DNA of 64,000 bases from Rhodococcus jostii NBRC 16295 (lineage in GTDB: Bacteria > Actinomycetota > Actinomycetes > Mycobacteriales > Mycobacteriaceae): positions 1-64,000 of the forward strand of contig NZ_BCWY01000040.1 in the NCBI RefSeq assembly GCF_001894825.1. Reading direction: 5' to 3'. Numbering within the stretch: the first letter of the stretch is position 1; each line of letters begins with the position of its first letter. This document shows, piece after piece, positions 23,016-30,787 of this stretch. The notes under the pieces are model-generated. The model did not search any database and was not told the origin of the DNA. It saw only the letters and a program-made list of their open reading frames with translations. The translations under genes were made by a program, and so were the position numbers.

Positions 23016-24097
23016 AGGACGACGACCGAACGCAGCACCTCACCGGCGTGCATCTTGTGGAAGGCCTCTTCGACCTCGTCGATCTTGATGCGCTCGGAGA
23101 CGAACTTCTCCAGCGGCAGCCGGCCCTGCTGGTACAGGTCGACGAGCATCGGGAAGTCGCGCTCGGGCAGGCAGTCGCCGTACCACGACGACTTCAGGGA
23201 TCCGCCGCGGGAGAAGAAGTCGATCAGTGGCATCTCGAGCTTCATGTCGGGGGTGGGAACACCGACCAGCACGACGGTGCCGGCGAGGTCGCGGGCGTAG
23301 AACGCCTGCTTCCACGTCTCCGGCCGGCCGACCGCATCGATCACGACGTCGGCACCGAATCCGCCGGTGAGTTCCTGCACGGCCTCGACCGCATCGACGT
23401 CGGCGCCGTTGATCGTGTGCGTCGCGCCCAGGTCCTTGGCCCACTCGAGCTTCTTGTCGTCGCGGTCGATCGCGATGATCTTCACGGCGCCGGCCAGGCG
23501 GGCACCCATGATCGCGGCGTCGCCGACGCCACCGCAGCCGATGACGGCGACGGTGTCACCGCGTCCCACGTTGCCGGTGTTGACGGCGGCACCGAGACCG
23601 GCCATGACGCCGCAGCCGAGCAGCCCGACCACGGCCGGGTCCGCGGACTGGTCGACCTTGGTGCACTGTCCGGCGTGGACGAGGGTCTTGTCGGCGAACG
23701 CGCCGATGCCCAGTGCCGGGCTGAGTTCGGTGCCGTCCTCGAGCGTCATCTTCTGCTCGGCGTTGTGGGTGTCGAAGCAGTACTGCGGGCGTCCGCGCTT
23801 ACAGGCGCGGCACTGTCCGCAGACGGCGCGCCAGTTGAGGACGACGAAGTCTCCGACGGCCACGGAGGTGACGCCCTCGCCGACGCTCTCGACGACCCCG
23901 GAGGCCTCGTGGCCCAGCAGGAACGGGAACTCGTCGTTGATCCCACCGTCGCGGTAGGTGAGGTCGGTGTGGCACACACCGCAGGCCGCGATGTCGACGA
24001 CCACTTCTCCGGGACCGGGATCCGGAATGGTGATGGTCGCGATCTCGACGGGGGCACCCTTGGATCGGGCGATGACGCCTCGTACCTGCTGCGGCAT
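23012..24097 (-). CDS. mscR: Mycothiol-dependent formaldehyde dehydrogenase (class III-like zinc ADH)
   Basis: A 361-residue zinc alcohol dehydrogenase. Catalytic zinc ligands appear in [13 protein letters not shown] and GHEASGVVE; the structural-zinc cysteines are in [15 protein letters not shown]; the NAD fold is [20 protein letters not shown]. The pattern ([27 protein letters not shown]) is that of actinobacterial S-(hydroxymethyl)mycothiol dehydrogenase/nitrosothiol reductase. ATG at 24097 is chosen over 24106 because the AAGGA site ends flush against the latter but is nine bases from the former. It heads an operon that oxidises formaldehyde to formate and then CO2. Confidence 0.92.
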   Translation of the reverse strand: MPQQVRGVIARSKGAPVEIATITIPDPGPGEVVVDIAACGVCHTDLTYRDGGINDEFPFLLGHEASGVVESVGEGVTSVAVGDFVVLNWRAVCGQCRACKRGRPQYCFDTHNAEQKMTLEDGTELSPALGIGAFADKTLVHAGQCTKVDQSADPAVVGLLGCGVMAGLGAAVNTGNVGRGDTVAVIGCGGVGDAAIMGARLAGAVKIIAIDRDDKKLEWAKDLGATHTINGADVDAVEAVQELTGGFGADVVIDAVGRPETWKQAFYARDLAGTVVLVGVPTPDMKLEMPLIDFFSRGGSLKSSWYGDCLPERDFPMLVDLYQQGRLPLEKFVSERIKIDEVEEAFHKMHAGEVLRSVVVL

Positions 24098-24138
24098 GGG
24101 ATTCATTCCTTACGGTCGATCAGTCGGAGCGGGATCGA

Positions 24139-24156
24139 TGCATGGCTATGTATGCA
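24139..24156. promoter_or_regulatory. Inverted repeat TGCAT-N8-ATGCA in the divergent region
   Basis: TGCAT (24139-24143) and ATGCA (24152-24156) face each other across eight bases, about 40 bp upstream of the formaldehyde dehydrogenase start. The 312-bp divergent region 24098-24409 otherwise holds no gene. This may be an operator for the minus-strand operon; no regulator gene lies next to it. Confidence 0.35.
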
Positions 24157-24305
24157 CCTCTCCCGAGACCCTACGTTCCGGACGGGCACCGGGGGACTGA
24201 TCGAAGTGAGAGGTCGACCTAGCCGGAATGCCAGCCCGTTCCGACGAGTCACCGGCGGGTTGCGGGCCCGGTCATCGCAGGAAAACCAGCGGTTGACAGG
24301 AGGCG

Positions 24306-24323
24306 GTATATACAGGACTATAC
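24306..24323. promoter_or_regulatory. Inverted repeat GTATA-N8-TATAC upstream of the lyase operon
   Basis: GTATA (24306-24310) and TATAC (24319-24323) share the arm-N8-arm layout of the repeat at 24139. The same bases can also be read as a direct repeat of TATACA spaced by four bases. The AT-rich block is the most promoter-like part of the region, about 90 bp before the lyase ATG. Confidence 0.4.
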
Positions 24324-24409
24324 ATTTCGAACGAGTGAGGCACGACACACTGGCTCCGTCCACAACAGCCTCGTGAGTACCCGTACACCGCATCGATCAC
24401 GGAGTTCCG

Positions 24410-25906
24410 ATGACCCGGAAAGATCCCCGCTCGACCGAGGAACCGCATCCGCCCGTTCCGGTGCTGCTCGACGGCGCCCAACTCACCGTCGATCAGCTCA
24501 CGGCCCTGGCCCGGGAGCCCGTCGCGGTCGAACCGGACCCGGCGGCGCTCGACCACGCACGCCGGTCCTGGGAGACCGCGGTGCGGATCGCCGCGCGACA
24601 GCCCATCTACGGACGCACCACGGGGGTCGGGGGAAACCGCGACACGTCCGTCTCCGACGGCGTCGAACAGGATCTCCGCCTTCTCCGCAGCCACGCCACG
24701 GGGTCGGGTCCCTCGCTGCCGGACCACGTCGTCCGCGCCGCCATGATCATTCGCGTCAATCAGATCCTCAACGGCGGATCCGGTCTGCATCCCGACATCG
24801 TGACGGCGCTGATCGGTGCGGTCGCAGCGGACGAACTGCCTACCGTGCACGCCCGCGGGGCGATCGGCACCGGTGACCTCAGCGCGTTCTCGGAGATCGC
24901 GCTCGGGCTGACGGGTGAGACACCGCTGCGGGACGGCCGGATGGTGACCCGGTGGACGGCGCACCAAGGTGATGCACTCCCCCTGATCTCGACCAACGCC
25001 ATGACCGTCGCACTCGCGGCCACCGCCACCGACAGCGTGGCCAACTGGCTGGAGCACTCGCTGATCGTCGGCGTGCTGTCGCTGCTCGCGACGCGCAGCT
25101 CCGTCGAGCCGTTCGCGGCCCGGGTGCAGGCGGCGCGCAGGCACCTCGGCCAGGAGGAGGTGGCCGGCCGGGTCCGGGAACTTCTCGCCGACCACCACGT
25201 CACGGCCGCCCGGGTGCAGGATTCCTACGGGTTCCGCGCCCTCCCCCAGATCCTCGGAGCGACCTGGCAGGCACTGCAACGATTGCGGGGCACCCTCGCG
25301 ATCGAGATGAACTCGTCCTCGGAGAACCCTCTCATCTCCGTCGAGGACGACGCCGTGTTCCACAACGGGAACTTCCACGGAATGCCGATCGCCCTCGCCG
25401 TGGACGAGGCGAAACTCGCGCTGTCGAGCGCCGCGTTGCTGTCGCAGTGCCGGCTGGCCAACCTCTCGGACCCGGTGGTCACCGGCCTGCGGCCGTTCCT
25501 GGCCGACGGTCCGGCCGGCAGCAGCGGCACCATGCTGCTCGAGTACACGACGTCCGCGGCCATCGCGGAGATCCGGATGGCCGCCGCACCGGGATCCCTC
25601 GGGCACACGGTCATCTCCCGCGGCACCGAGGACCACGCGAGCTTCGCGTCGCAGGCCGCCACCCAGCTCACCGACATCCTCGCCCAGGCCCGGATCGTCC
25701 TCGCGTGCGAACTGATCTCGGCGGTGCGGGCACTCGGCCAGCAGCACCGCGATCTCGACACCGACACCGAACTCGGCGCATACCTGCACCGCGCGCGCAC
25801 GTGCCTGGACCCGCGGACGACCGACCGTCCCCTGAGCGACGACCTGAAAGCAGCGGTGAAGTTTCTGGAACAGATGCCGAATCCGGAGAAAGACACAGCT
25901 CGGTAG
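24410..25906 (+). CDS. Ammonia-lyase superfamily enzyme without the MIO triad (ergothionase-like candidate)
   Basis: A 498-residue homologue of histidine/aromatic amino acid ammonia-lyases. It retains PIYGRTTGVGGNRD (Tyr loop), the NSSSENPLI segment near residue 305 and GSSGTMLLEYTTSAAIAE near 370. The MIO cofactor of true ammonia-lyases forms from Ala-Ser-Gly in a VGASGDL context; here the DNA reads A151-I-G-T-G-D-L157, one residue shorter and without Ser, so MIO cannot form in the usual way. Ergothionase, which expels trimethylamine from ergothioneine, is a homologue of this type that does not rely on MIO. A quaternary-amine ABC importer follows 65 bp downstream. Substrate remains inferred. 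Confidence 0.75.
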   Translation: MTRKDPRSTEEPHPPVPVLLDGAQLTVDQLTALAREPVAVEPDPAALDHARRSWETAVRIAARQPIYGRTTGVGGNRDTSVSDGVEQDLRLLRSHATGSGPSLPDHVVRAAMIIRVNQILNGGSGLHPDIVTALIGAVAADELPTVHARGAIGTGDLSAFSEIALGLTGETPLRDGRMVTRWTAHQGDALPLISTNAMTVALAATATDSVANWLEHSLIVGVLSLLATRSSVEPFAARVQAARRHLGQEEVAGRVRELLADHHVTAARVQDSYGFRALPQILGATWQALQRLRGTLAIEMNSSSENPLISVEDDAVFHNGNFHGMPIALAVDEAKLALSSAALLSQCRLANLSDPVVTGLRPFLADGPAGSSGTMLLEYTTSAAIAEIRMAAAPGSLGHTVISRGTEDHASFASQAATQLTDILAQARIVLACELISAVRALGQQHRDLDTDTELGAYLHRARTCLDPRTTDRPLSDDLKAAVKFLEQMPNPEKDTAR

Positions 25907-25971
25907 AGCAGTCCCACGACACCGAACTTCCGGGCGCCTCACCGCCCGGATCACACGAAAGTAGCACGCGG

Positions 25972-27087
25972 ATGATCACATTCGACAAAGTCACCAAGGC
26001 GTACCCGGACGGCACGACAGCGGTGAACGAACTGGACCTCGAGTGCCCGAGCGGCAAGATCACGGCGCTCGTCGGTCCGTCGGGTTGCGGCAAGACGACC
26101 TCGCTTCGCATGATCAACAGGTTGATCGAACCGACCTCCGGAACCATTTCCCTCGACGGCGAATCCACCGCGGACATGGATCCGGCACTGTTGCGCCGGC
26201 GGATCGGGTATGTCATCCAGCACGCCGGGCTGTTCCCGCATCGCACCATCGTGGACAACGTCGCGACGATGCCGAAGCTGCTGGGGAAGACGAAGAAGGA
26301 GGCTCGCACCCGGGCCATGGAACTGCTCGACACGGTCGGTCTCGCAGCGCATTTCGCGGACCGGTATCCGTGGCAACTCTCGGGCGGGCAGCAGCAGCGA
26401 GTGGGCGTCGCGCGTGCTCTCGCCGCCGATCCGGCGTTCATGTTGATGGACGAGCCGTTCAGTGCCGTCGACCCGGTGGTCCGGAGTCAGCTCCAGGACG
26501 AATTCCTCCGACTGCAGAAGGAGATCGGCAAGACGATCATCATCGTCACCCACGACATCGACGAGGCGCTCAAACTCGGCGACCAGGTCGTCGTGTTGCG
26601 GACCGGCGGAATCCTGGCGCAGGCGGCAACCCCGCTGGAGCTGCTGACCGAGCCGGCCGACGAGTTCGTCGCCGACTTCGTCGGACGTGATCGTGGCTAC
26701 CGTTCCCTGGGTTTCGCGAACCTCGACGGTCGCGTGGAGACGGTCGCCGAACCCGTTGCCCGTCTCGGTGATTCCGCGGCCGATGCCCTCGCGCGGACTT
26801 CCTCCGACTGGTTGCTCGTCGTCGACCCGGCGAACAAGCCGATCGGGTGGGTACAGCCCGCGAAGGTCGTCGGCAGCATTCGCCCGGACGACGTGAACCT
26901 CAGCGGCACGGTCGCGGATGCGCACGGGACGATGCGGGCGCTGCTCGATGCCGCCCTGTCCGCACCCAGCAAGCGGGGTGTGGTCGTCGACGGCGACGGT
27001 GTGCTCGTGGGCACCGTGACGGCGCACGCGGCCGTGGCGGCGATCGAGTCGGCGGATCTCGCGGCCGCGGAGGCGATGGCCCGATGA
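25972..27087 (+). CDS. Quaternary amine/osmoprotectant ABC transporter ATPase
   Basis: A 371-residue ABC ATPase of the OpuCA/ProV type. Walker A is GPSGCGKTT (residues about 35-43), Q-loop VIQHAGLFPH, signature LSGGQQQRVGVARAL, Walker B FMLMDEP and H-loop IVTHD. After the nucleotide domain come two CBS-like segments (residues about 255-360; SDWLLVVDPANKPIGWV and KRGVVVDGDGVLVGTV) that in OpuA-type importers gate activity by ionic strength or cyclic-di-AMP. ATG at 25972 is the first codon with family similarity; its 3' end overlaps the first permease by 4 bp. Confidence 0.93.
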   Translation: MITFDKVTKAYPDGTTAVNELDLECPSGKITALVGPSGCGKTTSLRMINRLIEPTSGTISLDGESTADMDPALLRRRIGYVIQHAGLFPHRTIVDNVATMPKLLGKTKKEARTRAMELLDTVGLAAHFADRYPWQLSGGQQQRVGVARALAADPAFMLMDEPFSAVDPVVRSQLQDEFLRLQKEIGKTIIIVTHDIDEALKLGDQVVVLRTGGILAQAATPLELLTEPADEFVADFVGRDRGYRSLGFANLDGRVETVAEPVARLGDSAADALARTSSDWLLVVDPANKPIGWVQPAKVVGSIRPDDVNLSGTVADAHGTMRALLDAALSAPSKRGVVVDGDGVLVGTVTAHAAVAAIESADLAAAEAMAR

Positions 27088-27734
27088 ACTTCGAATGGCT
27101 GGGCCGCCAGTCCGACCGCATCGCCGAACTCGTCGGCTGGCACATCCTGCTCTCGCTCGTACCGCTCGTCGTCGGTGTGATCGTCGCGTTGCCCATCGGC
27201 TGGCTCGCGCACCGCAGTCGCCGGATCAACCCCTATGTGGTGGGAACCGCGGGGCTGCTGTACACGATCCCGTCGCTCGCCCTGTTCGTCCTGCTCCCAC
27301 CGATCCTCGGAACGAAGATCCTCGATCCGATGAACATCATCGTCGCCCTGACGATCTACACCGTCGCCCTGCTGGTGCGCGTCATCGCCGACGCACTCGA
27401 TTCGGTACCCCACGAGACGGTGCTCGCCGCGACGGCGATGGGCTACCGGCCGTATCAGACACTGCTGAAAGTTCAGCTCCCGGTGGGTGTTCCCGTCATC
27501 TGCGCCGGACTGCGGGTGGCCGTGGTGTCGAACGTCAGCCTGGTCTCACTCGCCGCGCTGCTCGGGATCCCGCAGATCGGTTCACTGTTCACCCAGGGCT
27601 TCCAGTTGCGGTTCTACACCCCGATCATCACCGGCATCGCGCTCTGCCTGCTGCTGGCCCTGATCCTCGACCTGCTCATCGTGCTCGCCAATCGGTTACT
27701 CACGCCGTGGACCCCCAAGGTGGTCTCATCATGA
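27084..27734 (+). CDS. Quaternary amine ABC transporter permease 1
   Basis: A 216-residue inner-membrane permease of the OpuCB/OpuCD type with about five or six helices and the permease-ATPase coupling loop in ETVLAATAMGYRPYQTLLKVQLP (EAA-like motif). Other family signatures are GTAGLLYTIPSLALFVLLPPILG and SLAALLGIPQIGSLFTQG. It overlaps both neighbours by 4 bp (ATGA each), so ATPase and two permeases form one translational unit. Confidence 0.92.
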   Translation: MNFEWLGRQSDRIAELVGWHILLSLVPLVVGVIVALPIGWLAHRSRRINPYVVGTAGLLYTIPSLALFVLLPPILGTKILDPMNIIVALTIYTVALLVRVIADALDSVPHETVLAATAMGYRPYQTLLKVQLPVGVPVICAGLRVAVVSNVSLVSLAALLGIPQIGSLFTQGFQLRFYTPIITGIALCLLLALILDLLIVLANRLLTPWTPKVVSS

Positions 27735-28483
27735 TCGACTTTCTGCTGGACGGTGCTCATTGGACAGGGCCCGAAGGCATTCCGGCCCTGCTCCTCCAGC
27801 ACTTGATGTACACGTTCCTGGCCCTGTTCGCCGCCGCGCTGATCGCCGTTCCGCTCGGTCTGTACATCGGACACACCGGGCGCGGTGCCGTCGTCGTCGC
27901 CGGCCTGGCCAACTCGCTGCGCGCCCTCCCCACCATCGGCCTGCTGATCCTGCTGGTGCTCGTCATCGCGCCGTCGTTCTCGAGCAAGCTGGCCTACCTG
28001 ATTCCGAGCCTGATCGTGCTGGTGCTGTTGGCCATCCCGCCGATCCTCACCAACACCTACGCGGGCATCCGCTCGGTCGACCCGGCCGCCGTGGACGCCG
28101 CGCGGGGCATGGGATTCCGGTCGATGCGCATCCTCACCGAGGTCGAGATGCCCTGCGCGCTGCCGCTGATGCTGTCCGGCGTCCGGAGCGCCGTGCTGCA
28201 GATCGTCTCGACGGCGACCGTCGCCGCGTACATCTCGCTGGGCGGCCTGGGACGGCTCCTCATCGACGGCAAGGCGCAGAGCGACTACGCGCAGATGGCG
28301 GCGGGGGCTGTCCTCGTGTCTCTCCTCGCGCTCGCATTCGACCTGGCGATCGGGTTCCTCACGGTGCGGGTCGTCTCCCCCGGTATCACCCGGCGCGTGC
28401 GCAGCAGCGGCACGCGATCCGCTTCCGCAGACACCGCGGTAGCGGCCCGTCCCACGTCCGTACCCGAGCCCTCGCTGACCTGA
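27731..28483 (+). CDS. Quaternary amine ABC transporter permease 2
   Basis: A 250-residue second permease, homologous to the first: VVVAGLANSLRALPTIGLLILLVLVIAPSF, the EAA-like loop AAVDAARGMGFRSMRILTEVEMP and STATVAAYISLGGLGRLLIDG. A hydrophilic tail of about 30 residues (SSGTRSASADTAVAARP) extends past the last helix. Having two different permeases points to a heterodimeric channel as in OpuC-type rather than OpuA-type importers, where the binding protein is separate; that fits the lipoprotein gene that follows. Confidence 0.92.
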   Translation: MIDFLLDGAHWTGPEGIPALLLQHLMYTFLALFAAALIAVPLGLYIGHTGRGAVVVAGLANSLRALPTIGLLILLVLVIAPSFSSKLAYLIPSLIVLVLLAIPPILTNTYAGIRSVDPAAVDAARGMGFRSMRILTEVEMPCALPLMLSGVRSAVLQIVSTATVAAYISLGGLGRLLIDGKAQSDYAQMAAGAVLVSLLALAFDLAIGFLTVRVVSPGITRRVRSSGTRSASADTAVAARPTSVPEPSLT

Positions 28484-28494
28484 AGGACATCACC

Positions 28495-29403
28495 ATGAAG
28501 AAGGCATTGATCGTCGCGCTGGCAGGCGCCACCCTGGTGTCGTTGACGGCATGCGGGATCGGTAAGGACCCGCTCGCAGCCGACGGCGGCGGGAGCAGCG
28601 ACGGCGCCATTCTCGTCGGATCCGCGGACTTCCCGGAGAGCCAGCTGATCGCCACCATCTACGCGGAGGCGTTGCGCGCGAACGGCATCGACGTGACGGA
28701 GAAGCTGAACATCGGGAGCCGGGAAGTGTACGTCCCGGCCATCCGGGACGGCTCCATCGACCTGCTACCCGAGTACTCGGGTGCGTTGCTGCAGTATCTC
28801 GACAGCGCCACCACCGCAACGGCGTCGGACGAGGTGACCGAGGAGATCAAGGCCAAACTCCCCGCCGGGCTCATCGCACTGGAGCCCTCCCCCGCCGAGG
28901 ACAAGGACGTTCTCGCGGTGCGACAGGAGACCGCGGACAAGTATTCGCTCGAGACGATCGAGGACCTCGTGCCGCACGCCGACGAGCTGACCCTCGGCGG
29001 TCCGCCCGAATGGAAGACCCGCGAGAACGGCGTCGCCGGCCTGAAGGACAGGTACGGTCTGACGTTCAAGGAGTTCCTGGCGCTGGACGCCGGCGGCCCC
29101 CTCACTCTCAACGCTCTGCTCAGCGGTCAGATCGAAGTGGCGGACGTGTTCAGCACCGACCCGGCGATGCGTTCGGAGAACCTGGTGGCCCTCGAGGACA
29201 CCAAGCACCTGTTCCTGGCCGAGAACATCACGCCGATCATCAACGAGAACAAGGCCGGTGACGACGTCCGCGCCGTGCTGGCGGACGTGTCGACCGCCCT
29301 CACGACCGACGATCTCATCGAGATGAACAAGCGGGTGGCCGACCTCGACGACATGGGCGACATCGCCCGGGAATGGCTGCAGGACAAGGGTCTGGCGTCC
29401 TGA
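28495..29403 (+). CDS. Quaternary amine-type substrate-binding lipoprotein (OpuAC/ProX family)
   Basis: A 302-residue lipoprotein: signal peptide MKKALIVALAGATLVSLTAC with lipidation at C20, then a two-lobed binding protein with the family openings VGSADFPESQLIATIYAEALRANGIDV, YVPAIRDGSIDLLPEYSGALLQYL and a late VADVFSTDPAM segment. ATG at 28495 has AAGGAC. This class binds compounds with a quaternary ammonium such as glycine betaine, choline, carnitine or ergothioneine; the aromatic cage residues cannot be assigned without a structure. It completes the importer and closes the lyase operon. Confidence 0.92.
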   Translation: MKKALIVALAGATLVSLTACGIGKDPLAADGGGSSDGAILVGSADFPESQLIATIYAEALRANGIDVTEKLNIGSREVYVPAIRDGSIDLLPEYSGALLQYLDSATTATASDEVTEEIKAKLPAGLIALEPSPAEDKDVLAVRQETADKYSLETIEDLVPHADELTLGGPPEWKTRENGVAGLKDRYGLTFKEFLALDAGGPLTLNALLSGQIEVADVFSTDPAMRSENLVALEDTKHLFLAENITPIINENKAGDDVRAVLADVSTALTTDDLIEMNKRVADLDDMGDIAREWLQDKGLAS

Positions 29404-29423
29404 TCACGTCCCGGACGGGCGCG

Positions 29424-30563
29424 TCAGCTCAGCGCATCGAAGGTTGCCGTCGCGTACTGGGCGGTGCGATCGGAGCCGAGGAGCCCCGGACCCATCTTGT
29501 TCATCACGTACGTCATGGTCATCCGGCGTTCGGTGTCGACGACCACCTGCGAGCCACCCCAGCCGCCCCAGAAGCAGATGCGGCCTTCGGGAACGAACGG
29601 CACCGACACGGGCGTCGGCAGTCCGTAGCCGATTCCGAACCGAATAGGCTGCCCCAGAGCTAGATCCACGCCGTTGGACTGCTCCTCGAAGATCAGGGAA
29701 ATGGTGTCCGGCGACAGCAGGCGGACGCCGTCGAGTTCGCCGCCGCACGCCACCACGGACTGGATCCGGGCGAGCGACCGGGCGTTGCCCTGACCACCGG
29801 CCGCGCCGTTCTCCGCCTTGCGCCACTCGTCGGACCAGGACGCGGAGGCATCCGGTCCGGGCCCGGTGAACGTCTTGACGATGACACTGGCGGGGTCGAG
29901 AGACGCCAGGTCGATCGGCAGCGGAGGCGGCGGGACCACGTTCGACACCCGGCCGAACTGCGACGGGTCCAGTCCGATGTGGAAGTCGGCCCCCAGCGGT
30001 CCCGCGATCTCCTCGGCGACGAAACGTCCCAGGGTGCGTCCGTCGACCCGGCGGAGAACCTCGCCGATCAGGTGACCGTAGTTCAGGGCGTGATATCCCG
30101 ACGCCGTTCCCGGCTCCCACCACGGCGCCTGCGCGGCGAGTCGCTTCGTCGACTCGGCGAGGTCGAAGGTGTCCTCGACCGTGATCGGCTGATCCCACCC
30201 CGAGACACCCGACGTGTGTGAGAGGAGATGCCGGACCTCGACGCGTTCCTTGCCGGCGGCAGCGAACTCGGGCCAGTACTTCGCGACGGGCGCGTACACG
30301 TCCAGCAGGCCGCGGTCGACGAGCATCAGCGCAGCGAGTGCGGTCACCGTCTTGGTGCACGACCACACGTTGGTGATGGTGTCGCGCTCCCATTCGGTGG
30401 TGTGATCGGAATCGGACCAGCCGCCCCACACGTCGACCACCGGCTCTCCGTCGAGGGTCACGACGATCGATGCGCCGAGCTCCTCACCGGAGTCGAGATT
30501 GTCCTTCAGTGCGTCCTGCAACGCCGCGAAGCGCTGGTCGCACACTCCTCCGAGCTTGGTCAC
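29424..30563 (-). CDS. Serine beta-lactamase-fold esterase (class C / EstB type)
   Basis: A 379-residue member of the beta-lactamase family VIII esterase group. The catalytic S-x-x-K is in [14 protein letters not shown] (residues about 68-71 of the mature reading), followed by the Tyr motif [15 protein letters not shown] and the C-terminal GGWGGSQ near residue 345 in place of KTG. No signal peptide is visible, so it is probably a cytoplasmic ester hydrolase, not a resistance enzyme. GTG at 30563 is chosen for its GGAGAGG site; in-frame codons extend to 30659. It converges on the ABC operon. Confidence 0.85.
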   Translation of the reverse strand: MTKLGGVCDQRFAALQDALKDNLDSGEELGASIVVTLDGEPVVDVWGGWSDSDHTTEWERDTITNVWSCTKTVTALAALMLVDRGLLDVYAPVAKYWPEFAAAGKERVEVRHLLSHTSGVSGWDQPITVEDTFDLAESTKRLAAQAPWWEPGTASGYHALNYGHLIGEVLRRVDGRTLGRFVAEEIAGPLGADFHIGLDPSQFGRVSNVVPPPPLPIDLASLDPASVIVKTFTGPGPDASASWSDEWRKAENGAAGGQGNARSLARIQSVVACGGELDGVRLLSPDTISLIFEEQSNGVDLALGQPIRFGIGYGLPTPVSVPFVPEGRICFWGGWGGSQVVVDTERRMTMTYVMNKMGPGLLGSDRTAQYATATFDALS

Positions 30564-30645
30564 CTGCGGTTCCTCTCCACCAGCCGACGCAATATTGATC
30601 TTGACATCGGATTCAATTGAGGTTTCAGTGTGAGGCCGCCGCGAT

Positions 30646-30659
30646 GTGATGTCAATCAC
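30646..30659. promoter_or_regulatory. Inverted repeat GTGAT-N4-ATCAC in a divergent promoter region
   Basis: GTGAT (30646-30650) and ATCAC (30655-30659) flank GTCA. A further TTGACATC is at 30601-30608, and TGATGTCAA at 30647-30655 overlaps the repeat; these two are the half-sites of the TetR-type palindrome at 63056-63081. The region separates the esterase from the sulfatase gene. Confidence 0.3.
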
Positions 30660-30787
30660 TTCATTTCGTCGCGTCCGGAAGGCTGCTACCGCGGTCGGCG
30701 CTCATCGGGTTCACCCGTGTCGGGTGAGGTTCCGGGCGGTCCGGCGGTCGACGCTGAGACCCAGGACTACAGGTGAGGAGACGTGCC

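Noticed and set aside
24272-25954. A 560-codon minus-strand frame opposite the lyase
   Set aside because: The plus strand encodes an unmistakable ammonia-lyase fold; the antisense frame has no recognisable domain.
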